Assembly (NCBI GenBank): GCA_021818505.1
Contig: JAKADX010000028.1
Coordinates: forward strand, 1 to 53,664
Length of the DNA stretch: 53,664 bases
Direction: 5' to 3'
DNA from: Pseudomonadota bacterium
GTDB taxonomy: Bacteria > Pseudomonadota > Alphaproteobacteria > Acetobacterales > Acetobacteraceae
Shown: piece by piece, positions 17,772 to 25,568 of the stretch
How positions within the stretch are numbered: the stretch's first letter is position 1
Layout of the letters: the number at the start of each line of letters is the position of its first letter
Notes under the pieces: generated by a model
Database searches by the model: none
What the model saw: the letters and a program-made list of their open reading frames with translations, nothing else
What the model was told of the DNA's origin: nothing
Translations under genes and position numbers: made by a program

Positions 17772-18949
17772 ACCTCCGCCACGCGGGTCCACGCCCCGCC
17801 GCGCTCGGAGGATTCCACCGTCGCGGCGACGAAACTCATTGCCGCGGCGCCCTCTGCGACGCCCGGCACCGTGATCGCCGCCGGGTCGGGCGCGCGGCCG
17901 TCGCGGCGGGCGAGGATCAGTTCGGCAGCGTCGGCATAGATGTTTGCGAAGGCTTCGGGGTAGCCCTCGGGGTGGCCCGGCGGCAGCCTCGTGGCGCGCG
18001 TCGCCGCTGCGCCGAGATCGGGCCCGCCGCGCACCAGGCGGCGCTGCGCATGTCCGTGTTCCGTCACCAGCAGCTCGTCCGGCCGCTCCTGCGCCCATTC
18101 GAGGCCACCGCGCTCGCCATAGACGCGCAGCTTCAGCGCGTTGTCGTTGCCGGGCGCCACCTGGCTCGCCCACAGCACGCCGCGCGCTCCGTCGGCGTAG
18201 CGCAGCAGCACCGCGGCGTTGTCGTCCAGCCGGCGCCCCGGCACGAAGCGCGTGAGTTCTGCGCACACCTCCTCGACCGCAAGCCCGGTGACGTAGGCGG
18301 CGAGATTGAAAGCGTGCGTGCCGATATCGGCGATGCAGCCGCCGATGCCGGACTGCGCAGGATCGAGCCGCCAGGATGCCTGCTTGTGACCGCCGGCCTC
18401 GATCGGCTCGGTCAGCCAGCCCTGCGCATATTCCACCTGCACCAGCCGGATGGCGCCGAGCACGCCGGCCTGCACCATCTCGCGCGCCTGCCGCACCATG
18501 GCGTGCCCGGTGTTGTTGTAGGTGACGACGAACACGCGCTCCGCGTCGCGGACCTTGGCGACCAGTGCGCGCGCCTCCGCCAGCGTCGCCGACAGCGGCT
18601 TGTCGCAGATCACGTCGATGCCGGCATCGAGGAATGCGATCGCGACGGGAACGTGCAAATGGTTCGGCGTGACGATCGCCACCGCCTCGATGCCGTCCGG
18701 CCGCGCCGCCTCCGCCCGTGCCATGGCGTGAAAGTCGGCATAAGCACGGTCGGAGGCGATGCGCAGATCGGCGGCGGAGGCGGTGGCGCGCCCGGCCTCG
18801 GCCGACAGCGCGCCGGCAACCAGCTCGAAGCGGTCATCCAGCCGCGCGGCCATGCGGTGCACCATGCCGATGAAGGCACCGCGCCCGCCGCCGACCATGC
18901 CGAGCCGCAGGCGCCGTCCGCCCTCCCACGCCGCGGATGACTCGACCAT
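17768..18949 (-). CDS. Gfo/Idh/MocA-family NAD(P)-dependent oxidoreductase
   Basis: A 393-residue cytosolic dehydrogenase. The N-terminal Rossmann motif LRLGMVGGGRGAFIGMVHRMA is at about residues 14-34, the family motif EAVAIVTPNHLHVPVAIAFLDAGIDVICDKPLSATLAEA includes the diagnostic DKP lysine (about 116-118), and the substrate-domain segment GIGGCIADIGTHAFNLAAYVTG contains the conserved Asp and His. Members oxidise or epimerise hydroxyls of sugars or inositols. Start ATG 18949 overlaps the upstream isomerase stop by one base, and the gene's end overlaps the kinase start. A PGHPEGYPEAFANIY motif near residue 330 is common in sugar-operon members of this family. Confidence 0.92.
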   Translation of the reverse strand: MVESSAAWEGGRRLRLGMVGGGRGAFIGMVHRMAARLDDRFELVAGALSAEAGRATASAADLRIASDRAYADFHAMARAEAARPDGIEAVAIVTPNHLHVPVAIAFLDAGIDVICDKPLSATLAEARALVAKVRDAERVFVVTYNNTGHAMVRQAREMVQAGVLGAIRLVQVEYAQGWLTEPIEAGGHKQASWRLDPAQSGIGGCIADIGTHAFNLAAYVTGLAVEEVCAELTRFVPGRRLDDNAAVLLRYADGARGVLWASQVAPGNDNALKLRVYGERGGLEWAQERPDELLVTEHGHAQRRLVRGGPDLGAAATRATRLPPGHPEGYPEAFANIYADAAELILARRDGRAPDPAAITVPGVAEGAAAMSFVAATVESSERGGAWTRVAEV

Positions 18950-20004
18950 CAGGCGAGCCCCAGCAGCCGCCGCGTGGTCTGCCGGTCCGCGCCGGTGCCG
19001 GCGAAATCGTCGAAGGTCTTGTCGGTGACACGGATGATGTGCTCGCTGATGAACGGCGCGCCCCGGCGCGCGGCTTCCTCGGGGTGCATCAGGCAGTCTT
19101 CCCACTCATAGACCGCCCAGCCGGCGAAATCGTACTCGGCAAGTTTGGAGAAGATCTTGCGGAAATCGACCTGACCGTCGCCGAGCGAGCGGTCGCGGGC
19201 CGCGCGTTTGAGCCAGGGCTGATAGCCGCTGAACACGCCCTGCCGGCCGGTCGGGTTGAACTCGGCGTCCTTGACGTGGAACGCTTTGATGCGCTCGTGG
19301 TAGATGTCGATGAATTCGACGTAGTCGAGGCCCTGCTTGATGAAGTGGCTGGCGTCGTAATTGATGTTGCAGCGTTTGTGGTTGCCGACATGGTCGAGGA
19401 ACATCTCGAACGTGACACCGTCGAACAGGTCCTCGCACGGATGCAACTCGAAGCAGAGATCGACGCCGGCCTCGTCATAGGCGTCGAGAATCGGCCGCCA
19501 GCGGCGGGCGAGTTCGCGGAACGCCTCGTCGATCAGGCCCTCCGGGCGCTGCGGCCAGGGATAGACATAGGGCCAGGCGAGCGCGCCGGAGAACGTCACG
19601 CTCTCGGTCAGGCCAAGGCGACGCGAGGCGGCGGCACCCTTGGTCACCTGGTCGATCGCCCAGTCCTGCCGTGCCTGGGCGTTGCCGCGCACCGCAGGCG
19701 GGGCAAAATTATCGAACATCGGCGCATAGGCCGGAGGCACCGCGACCAGTTGCCCCTGGATGTGCGTGGACAGCTCGCTGACGACGATGCCGCGTTCGGC
19801 GAGCTTGCCGGTGATCTCATCGCAATAGGCCTGGCTCGCGGCGGCGCGGTCGAGATCGAAAAAACGGCGCTCGTTGCTCGGGATCTGCACCGCCTTGTAG
19901 CCGAAGCCCGCCGCCCATTCGGCGATGCCTTCGAGCGTGTCGAACGGAGATTTGTCGCCGACGAACTGTGCAAGGAACAGCGCCGGCCCCTTGATGGTTC
20001 TCAT
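18949..20004 (-). CDS. Sugar phosphate isomerase/epimerase (xylose-isomerase-like TIM barrel)
   Basis: A 351-residue AP-endonuclease-2/xylose-isomerase-like TIM barrel. Metal-binding residues of the family are visible in GVDLCFELHPCEDLFDG (Glu/His), CNINYDASHFIKQGLDYVEFI (Asp-x-x-His), IKAFHVKDAEF (His-x-Lys-Asp) and YDFAGWAVYEWEDCLM (Glu). These cytosolic enzymes isomerise or epimerise sugars and inositol intermediates. It begins at ATG 20004 just inside the SDR stop (ATGA-type overlap) and its own stop overlaps the Gfo/Idh/MocA start. The two enzymes commonly co-occur in operons for cyclitol or rare-sugar catabolism, which supports that role here without identifying the substrate. Confidence 0.92.
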   Translation of the reverse strand: MRTIKGPALFLAQFVGDKSPFDTLEGIAEWAAGFGYKAVQIPSNERRFFDLDRAAASQAYCDEITGKLAERGIVVSELSTHIQGQLVAVPPAYAPMFDNFAPPAVRGNAQARQDWAIDQVTKGAAASRRLGLTESVTFSGALAWPYVYPWPQRPEGLIDEAFRELARRWRPILDAYDEAGVDLCFELHPCEDLFDGVTFEMFLDHVGNHKRCNINYDASHFIKQGLDYVEFIDIYHERIKAFHVKDAEFNPTGRQGVFSGYQPWLKRAARDRSLGDGQVDFRKIFSKLAEYDFAGWAVYEWEDCLMHPEEAARRGAPFISEHIIRVTDKTFDDFAGTGADRQTTRRLLGLA

Positions 20005-20822
20005 TGTGCATCCTCCCTGCGGTGCGGATTGGTGCGCCCGCCCAGCACGGATTGCCCGTAATCGATCAGCGCGCCGGTCATCACGCCGGCGTGCCGGCTG
20101 AGCAGGAATGCGATCAGGTCGGCCAGTTCCTCCGGGTCGATCAGCCGGCCGAACGGCTGCGACGAAGCGGCATGGGCGAGCCAGTCGGCACCGTAACGGG
20201 ATTCGCGCTGCTGGACGTCGTGTTCGGCCGGCGTGTCGGTCCAGCCGAGATAGATGCCGTTGACGCGGATGCGGTCGGGTGCCAGCGCATTCGCGGCGTT
20301 GCGCGTCAGCGTCGCCAGCCCGCCCTTGGAGGCGGAATAGGCGGCCAGTTCCGGCAGGCCGCAATGCGCGTTCACCGACAGCACGTTGACCATCGCCCCT
20401 TGGATGCGTTCGCGGCGCATCAGTTGGGCCGCGCCCTGCATCAGCAGGTACGGCGCGCGCAGATTGGTCGCCAGCATCCGGTCGATGAAGGCGGCGTCGG
20501 CATCCAGCAGGCCGGCGCGCTCGGTCAGCGCCGCGGCGTTCACCAGCCCGTCGAGTCGGCCGAAGGCGCGGTCGCATTCGGCGATGATCTGCGCAGGCGC
20601 ATCGGCCTCGGCCAGATCGGCGGCGACGAACAGGCAGCGTGGGCCAAGCGCCTCGATCGCGGCAGCGGCCTGCACACCCTTCTGGGCATCGCGTCCGCAG
20701 ATCACCACGCCGGCCGCGCCCCATTCCGCCGCGCGCCGCGCCGCGGCCCCGCCGACGCCCTGCGCGCCGCCCGTCACCAGCACGACCGCACCGCGCAGAT
20801 CGCCGCTCAACCCGGTCGTCAC
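20001..20822 (-). CDS. SDR-family oxidoreductase
   Basis: A 273-residue classical short-chain dehydrogenase/reductase. The cofactor motif VVLVTGGAQGVGGAAARRAA (TGxxxGxG, about 13-32), the structural NAAA-type motif LVNAAALTERAG, the catalytic Ser in VNVLSVNAHCG and the YSASKGG active-site Tyr/Lys pair (about 164-170) are all present. It probably oxidises a sugar or polyol hydroxyl with NAD(P). As the first gene of the minus-strand operon it is followed at overlap distance by the isomerase. No dedicated regulator gene is adjacent; the promoter must lie in the roughly 500-base region upstream, shared with the divergent sigma-factor gene. Confidence 0.92.
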   Translation of the reverse strand: MTTGLSGDLRGAVVLVTGGAQGVGGAAARRAAEWGAAGVVICGRDAQKGVQAAAAIEALGPRCLFVAADLAEADAPAQIIAECDRAFGRLDGLVNAAALTERAGLLDADAAFIDRMLATNLRAPYLLMQGAAQLMRRERIQGAMVNVLSVNAHCGLPELAAYSASKGGLATLTRNAANALAPDRIRVNGIYLGWTDTPAEHDVQQRESRYGADWLAHAASSQPFGRLIDPEELADLIAFLLSRHAGVMTGALIDYGQSVLGGRTNPHRREDAQ

Positions 20823-21326
20823 GTTCCCCCCTTCGCCACCGCGGGCGGCCGTCGCGGCCGCATCCTATGATACCGCCGACCCTGGCCCGCAAGCGCCGCG
20901 GCCGGGCGGTGCGCCGGTGGTTTGCCTGGCCCGCGCCTCGGTCCGCCGGGGCGCGCGGGAAGCGTCTGCGTCCCGGTTCGGGCAGGCATCTGCACCCCTG
21001 CCCCGCCGCTATTGTCGTTGCTTCGCTCGCGGAAGCGTGCTTGGGATAGGCCACGTCAACGATCGGACAAGCGCTTCACGGAGGCGTAAGCTTCGGTCAC
21101 GGCCGCGCGCTCAGCGCCCCGCAGGGCGGGCATCTGCGTTGCGACACGAAGGGGGTGGCCAGCGGCCGGGGCTGTCACATATGTGGTGCGCGCCGTCCCG
21201 GGCGCGCCATTCCCAGCATACGCTCCGCGTGACGCCCCGCCATGCCGGGCGGCGGCGCTGCGGAGCGTCAGGGCGTGGCGGGCGGGGATGACACGTGAAT
21301 TCGGGTGCGGGGTCGGCAGGGCGAAG
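20823..21326. other. Divergent intergenic region between sugar operon and sigma-factor gene
   Basis: About 500 bases with no convincing gene. It must carry the promoters for the minus-strand sugar operon and the plus-strand sigma factor. Visible structures are a CACATATGTG palindrome at 21176-21185 and a long inverted repeat near 21220-21268 described separately. No confident -35/-10 pair could be assigned in this very GC-rich stretch. Confidence 0.6.
21220..21268 (+). repeat. Long hairpin upstream of sigma-factor gene
   Basis: Arms ACGCTCCGC (21220-21228) and GCGGAGCGT (21260-21268) are perfect complements, with further GC-rich pairing possible inside (GCCCCGCC against GGGCGGC). The structure ends about 60 bases before the preferred start at 21327 and could be a leader-RNA fold or a transcriptional attenuator. 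There is no downstream T-tract, so a simple terminator is less likely. Confidence 0.4.
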
Positions 21327-23102
21327 ATGGACGGATCGATCGCAGTCACGGTTGTGGTGGAGAGCAGCGAAGCGGATGACCGGGTCCCCGTCGGGGTGGC
21401 CCCGTCGCCGCTCGCCGAATTGGCGGCGCGCGCGGCCGGCCGCGGCTTCGTGACGCGCGAGGAGCTGGACGCGGCGCTGCCCGAACTGTCCGACAACCCA
21501 GAGGAACTGGAGCAGGCGACCACCCTGCTCGGCGAATACGGCATCGATATCGTCGAGAACGATGCCGAGGCCACCGTCGAGCCGGAGGCCGAGACCGCCG
21601 CGCCCGAGGCGACCGCCGCCGAGACGACCGATCGCGGCAATCTCGCCGGCGCGGTGCTGGGTCGCAGCGATGACCCAGTGCGGCTGTTCCTGCGGGAGAT
21701 GAGCGGCACCGAGCTGCTCAAGCGCGAGGACGAGGTCGCGGTGGCGCAGCGCATCGAGGCCGGGCGCGACGCGATGCTGGGTGGGCTGTGCGAGAGCCCG
21801 ACCACCTTTGCAGCCCTTGCCGTGTGGCGGGAGTCGCTGATCGCCGGCAAACTGCCTCTGCGTGACCTGATCGAACTCGAATCCTCGCCGGTCGCGACCC
21901 CCGCCGTCACCGACACGGAGGACGAGGCGGCGACGACAGACCCCGCCGCGCCGGTCTCCACCGCCGAGGAGCGGCTCAAGCCCGAGGTGCTGGCGGCGCT
22001 GGAGGCGATCCTGGCGGCCCCGCGCGGGCGCGACGTTCTGACCGGGCAACTGCGCGACCTGCGGCTACGCGGCGACCGGCTGGCGGAACTGGTCGGCCGG
22101 CTGCGCGATGCCAACCGGCGGCTGGTGGCGCTGGACGGGCAGGCGCTGCGGCTGGCGCAGGAGGCCAAACTCGAGCGCGAGCATTTCCTGCGGCTGTGGG
22201 ACGGCAGCGACGCGGCCGTGCAGCGGCTGGCGCGGGCCGCCAAGGGCGGCCGCACGGTCCGCGAGGCGCTGACGGCGGTGCGCGCACAGATCGCGACGCT
22301 GGAAGCGGAAACCGGATTGACGGCGGCGGCACTGCGGCGCGTGCATGGCGACGTGGCGCGCGGCGAGCGCGACATGCGCCGCGCCAAGGACGAGCTGACC
22401 CGTGCCAATCTGCGGCTTGTGGTCCACATTGCTCGGAAATACGTCAACCGCGGCCTGATGTTCGGCGACCTCATCCAGGAGGGCAACATCGGCCTGATGC
22501 GCGCCGTCGATAAGTTCGACTGGCGGCGGGGTTTCAAGTTCTCGACCTACGCAACCTGGTGGATCCGCCAGGCGATCACGCGCAGCATTGCCGATCAGGC
22601 GCGCACCATCCGCGTGCCGGTGCACATGACCGAGACGGTCGGCAAGATCGCCCGCGCCGCGCGCCGGCTGGCGCAGGAAAGCGGGCGCGAGCCGTCCACC
22701 GAGGAACTGGCGGCGCGGCTCGGCCTGCCGCTCGACAAGGTGCGCACGGTGCAGCGGCTGGTGAAGGAGCCGGTCAGCCTGGAGGCGCCGATCGGCGACG
22801 ACGAGGAAGGGCGGCTCGGCGACCTGATCGAGGACAAGGACGCAGTGATGCCGTTCGACGCCGCCGCGCGGACCAATCTGCGCGAAACCGCGGCGCGGGC
22901 GCTGTCGGGCCTGACCCCGCGCGAGGAGCGCATCCTGCGGATGCGCTTCGGCATCGGCATGAACCGCGACCACACGCTGGAGGAGGTTGGCCGGACCTTC
23001 AACGTCACGCGGGAGCGCATCCGCCAGATCGAGGCGAAGGCGCTGAAGAAGCTGCAGCACGGCATGCAGGCGCGGGCGCTGCGCGGATTCCTCGAGGACT
23101 GA
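21327..23102 (+). CDS. RpoD-type RNA polymerase sigma factor (sigma-70 family, group 1/2-like)
   Basis: A 591-residue sigma factor. Region 1.1 ([14 protein letters not shown], about 41-54) is present, then an acidic linker, region 1.2 ([30 protein letters not shown], about 115-143), a non-conserved stretch, region 2 ([32 protein letters not shown] and [27 protein letters not shown]), region 3 and region 4.2 ([29 protein letters not shown]). The final stretch [14 protein letters not shown] departs from the HPSRSRKLRSFLD-type ending of the housekeeping RpoD, and no dnaG is adjacent, so this may be a second RpoD-like sigma rather than the primary one. Start ATG 21327 (AGGGCGAAG upstream) was preferred over ATG 21288. 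The Group 1 versus paralogue question remains open. Confidence 0.9.
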   Translation: MDGSIAVTVVVESSEADDRVPVGVAPSPLAELAARAAGRGFVTREELDAALPELSDNPEELEQATTLLGEYGIDIVENDAEATVEPEAETAAPEATAAETTDRGNLAGAVLGRSDDPVRLFLREMSGTELLKREDEVAVAQRIEAGRDAMLGGLCESPTTFAALAVWRESLIAGKLPLRDLIELESSPVATPAVTDTEDEAATTDPAAPVSTAEERLKPEVLAALEAILAAPRGRDVLTGQLRDLRLRGDRLAELVGRLRDANRRLVALDGQALRLAQEAKLEREHFLRLWDGSDAAVQRLARAAKGGRTVREALTAVRAQIATLEAETGLTAAALRRVHGDVARGERDMRRAKDELTRANLRLVVHIARKYVNRGLMFGDLIQEGNIGLMRAVDKFDWRRGFKFSTYATWWIRQAITRSIADQARTIRVPVHMTETVGKIARAARRLAQESGREPSTEELAARLGLPLDKVRTVQRLVKEPVSLEAPIGDDEEGRLGDLIEDKDAVMPFDAAARTNLRETAARALSGLTPREERILRMRFGIGMNRDHTLEEVGRTFNVTRERIRQIEAKALKKLQHGMQARALRGFLED

Positions 23103-23110
23103 GCCAGCCC

Positions 23111-23133
23111 GACCGGCGGCGCGCCGGCCGGTC
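23111..23133. terminator. Possible bidirectional hairpin between convergent genes
   Basis: GACCGGC (23111-23117) can pair with GCCGGTC (23127-23133), enclosing a GC-rich loop. It lies between the stops of the convergent sigma-factor and response-regulator genes. No T-tract follows on either strand, so function as an intrinsic terminator is uncertain. Confidence 0.35.
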
Positions 23134-23142
23134 CGAGCCGCC

Positions 23143-23610
23143 TCAGACCTGTTCGACGTCGGCGACCTGCTCCTCGGAGAGCGTCTGTATCGGCGCTTGG
23201 TCGATTCCATCCGCGTGCACGGGGCCCATGAGGGCGCGGGTTCGCCACGCTCTGTCCCCCGCGGCCAACAGCGCCCCGATCGCCTCCTCCAGCGCAGCGA
23301 TCCCGAACGGCTTCTCCAGGAACGGCATGGGACCGCCCAACCGCTCCTCGATCGTGGTGGGATCGCCGCTCATCAGCAGCACCGGGATGCCGGCCGACTG
23401 GGCCAGCGCCACAACATCCGGGGCAGAGAGACATCCGACGCCGACATCCGCGATCACGAGATCGATGCGGCTCGTCCCGAGCAGTTCGGCGCCCGCCGCC
23501 GCGTCGTTCGCGATCAGCGGGCGGTAGCCGCACTGCTCGAGCAACAGGTCTAGCAGGGCCCCGATCTCCCGATCGTCCTCGACCACCAGGATCACTGCCG
23601 GATTCGACAC
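23143..23610 (-). CDS. Single-domain response regulator (receiver domain)
   Basis: A 155-residue cytosolic receiver protein. The acidic pair is Glu-Asp-Asp at residues 11-13 (VVEDDREIG), the phospho-acceptor Asp is in LVIADVGVG (Asp55), the Thr/Ser switch position lies in LLMSGDPTT and the conserved Lys is in FLEKPFG (Lys100). No DNA-binding output domain follows; the C-terminal 35 residues are an unrecognised tail. It ends convergently with the sigma factor, and no histidine kinase is nearby. The proximity to a DUF2934 protein, often stress-associated in alphaproteobacteria, is suggestive only. Confidence 0.88.
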   Translation of the reverse strand: MSNPAVILVVEDDREIGALLDLLLEQCGYRPLIANDAAAGAELLGTSRIDLVIADVGVGCLSAPDVVALAQSAGIPVLLMSGDPTTIEERLGGPMPFLEKPFGIAALEEAIGALLAAGDRAWRTRALMGPVHADGIDQAPIQTLSEEQVADVEQV

Positions 23611-23683
23611 GGAATCGCCTTCCGTATGCTTCGGGGCATCAAATTACTCTGTGAATGGATTGCTCCGCAAGCGTGATATCGCA

Positions 23684-23712
23684 TTGACACAAATCAACCA
23701 CACAATCGTATT
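23684..23712 (+). promoter_or_regulatory. Weak candidate promoter for the DUF2934 gene
   Basis: A perfect -35 hexamer TTGACA at 23684-23689 lies in a locally AT-rich stretch, with the poor -10 candidate CGTATT at 23707-23712 (17-base spacing). It is 78 bases before the DUF2934 start. No EcfG-type GGAAC/CGTT pair was seen. Confidence 0.3.
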
Positions 23713-23789
23713 TGTGGCCCAGAGAGAGCCACCCCAGATAGACCACGCCGGGAATCGCCGGTTGACCTGTCCCGACACGGAGCGCCGCC

Positions 23790-24149
23790 ATGTCCGACAA
23801 CCCGCTTGCGCCGAACCCCGAACGCGAGGCGCGCATCCGTGCGCGGGCCCGGCGTCTTTGGGAAGCGGATGGCCGTCCGAAAGGCCGCGATGCGGAATAC
23901 CTCGAACGTGCCGAAGAGTTGATCGGCATGGAGGAGCACGCGGGCGCGGCGCTGGAACCGAACCCGATGACACGGCGCGAACCGATCCCCGGCGTGGCCG
24001 TGGAAGAAGCGGCGATCCAGGAAAACTACGGCGAGATTCCCGGCCGCCTGACCGACCAGGGCGACCGCCGGCAGACGCCGATGACCAAGGACGAGCGGCG
24101 CAAGGAGGAGAAGGGTGCGACGGAGCCGACGCGCGGCGGCAAGCCGTGA
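23790..24149 (+). CDS. DUF2934-domain protein
   Basis: A 119-residue, highly charged soluble protein. The N-terminal segment REARIRARARRLWEADGRPKGRDAEYLERAEELI (about 12-45, described here by its ends RIRARA, LWEADGRPKG and ERAEELI) matches the DUF2934 family, small proteins common in alphaproteobacteria and often near stress genes; the biochemical role is unknown. The rest is acidic/basic low-complexity sequence without predicted membrane segments, probably disordered. It begins at ATG 23790 after CGGAGCGCC and ends directly beside the stop of the convergent TPR gene (no gap), a notably compact arrangement. Confidence 0.75.
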   Translation: MSDNPLAPNPEREARIRARARRLWEADGRPKGRDAEYLERAEELIGMEEHAGAALEPNPMTRREPIPGVAVEEAAIQENYGEIPGRLTDQGDRRQTPMTKDERRKEEKGATEPTRGGKP

Positions 24150-25493
24150 CTATGCGCTGACGCGCGCCGCCTGCCCGGGTAAGCCGAGCGCACGATAGAC
24201 GCCGGCCAGCCGCGCGCGCGTCGGCACGGAGTGCGGATTGCCAGCCCGCCGCTGCTCCAGCCGGCCCTGGGCGGCCACCAGACTGCCGGAGCGGATCAGC
24301 GCGTCATCGGCGATCTGCTCGAACAGATCGCGCTGCGCGTGGCTGCCGCCGATCTCCGCCAACCGCGGCAGCACCGGCAGCAGCACGCGCGCGCAGGCCG
24401 CGTACTTGCCACGCGCGTGCGCCAGCAGCGCCTCGGCCACCGGCAGCGCCACCTCCTGCCAGGCCGGGCGGACGAACGCGGGCGCGGTTCGGGCGAAGGC
24501 GCGCAGGCTCTCCAGCATCGCATCGGCCTCGGTCCGTCCGGCGCGGGCGAGACCGTAGAGGTAATGCAGGTCGAGGAACGGCTGCACATGCTCGCCGACA
24601 CGTGGCGCGAGATGCTCCGCGAGGTCCTGCCAGCGGTCGCCGACGTCGACGCCGGCCAGTTCCAACCGCGCCAGCAGCGACACCGCGCCGATCTGGTCCT
24701 GTGAATATTCCTTCCACACGCCCCAGATACGCGTCGCGTAATGATCGAGCACGCGCGCCGCCTCACCCTGCTCGATCATCACCAGCGACAGGTGCCACCA
24801 GTTGTGCGTCAGCATGAAGGAATTCAGATCGGTCCAGGTGTCCTTCACGTCTTCGAGGAAGGCGCGGCCCTCGGCATTGCGGCCCTGGGTCAGCAGCACA
24901 TGCGCAAGCGCATGATGCGCCCACGGCTCCTTGCGCTTGCGGCTGATCGCGTCATGCGCGGCGCGCTCCGCGTCGGCCAGCAGGTGGCACTGCTCGTAGG
25001 CGAAGGCGATCATGCCGTGGGCGTAGGCGAGGTCGTCGTTCGCGGGCAGCACGCCGGCAGCGATGCGCAGCATCCCCGGCGCGTCGCCCAGATTGAAACA
25101 GTGGTACTGCGCGATCTTCGCGAGCGCGAGATCGCGCGGGAAATGTTCCGCGGCGTGCGCGCCGAGCGCGAGCGCGCGCGGGATGTCGCCATCCGCCCAG
25201 GCCCGCGCGGTGGCGACGGTGAGCCGTTCGCGCTCGGTCGCGCAAACGGCGGCGGACTCCGCGCGGGCAAGATAGGGTCGTGCCCGCGCCAGACCCTCGG
25301 GGCTCTCCAGGAACAGCCATGCGAACGCCGCGTAGGCATTGGCCAGCGCGCAGCCGGCATCGGCGTCGGCCGCGCCGATCACATCGGCGGCGCGCGTCTC
25401 ATAGGCGAGGAATCCCTCGACGAACGCATCGACCCCCGCGAGGGTCGTCGCATCGCCGGCAGTCACGACATTGCCGCGCCAGTCCTGATGCAT
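24150..25493 (-). CDS. TTC38-like tetratricopeptide-repeat protein
   Basis: A 447-residue, helix-rich protein without signal peptide or membrane segment. It resembles the TTC38 family: ANAYAAFAWLFLESPEGLARARPYL, KEPWAHHALAHVLLTQGRNAEGRAFLE, and the conserved NSFMLTHNWWHLSLVMIEQGEAARVLDHY region (His-x-x-Trp), followed by WGVWKEYSQDQIGAVSLLARLELAG. Successive helical pairs are consistent with TPR repeats. TTC38 proteins have no established function. It ends back-to-back with the DUF2934 gene. The upstream gap to the OFA transporter stop is 75 bases and on the same strand, so co-transcription is possible. Confidence 0.85.
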   Translation of the reverse strand: MHQDWRGNVVTAGDATTLAGVDAFVEGFLAYETRAADVIGAADADAGCALANAYAAFAWLFLESPEGLARARPYLARAESAAVCATERERLTVATARAWADGDIPRALALGAHAAEHFPRDLALAKIAQYHCFNLGDAPGMLRIAAGVLPANDDLAYAHGMIAFAYEQCHLLADAERAAHDAISRKRKEPWAHHALAHVLLTQGRNAEGRAFLEDVKDTWTDLNSFMLTHNWWHLSLVMIEQGEAARVLDHYATRIWGVWKEYSQDQIGAVSLLARLELAGVDVGDRWQDLAEHLAPRVGEHVQPFLDLHYLYGLARAGRTEADAMLESLRAFARTAPAFVRPAWQEVALPVAEALLAHARGKYAACARVLLPVLPRLAEIGGSHAQRDLFEQIADDALIRSGSLVAAQGRLEQRRAGNPHSVPTRARLAGVYRALGLPGQAARVSA

Positions 25494-25568
25494 CCCGCCT
25501 CCGCCGCCGCCACGCCTGCCCCTCGGGCGGCAAGGCGCGGCAGCGGCGCAGTCTGCACCGCGCCGGCG

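Noticed and set aside
21176-21185. CACATATGTG palindrome as an FNR/CRP-type site
   Set aside because: Too short and without the spaced half-sites; no supporting context.
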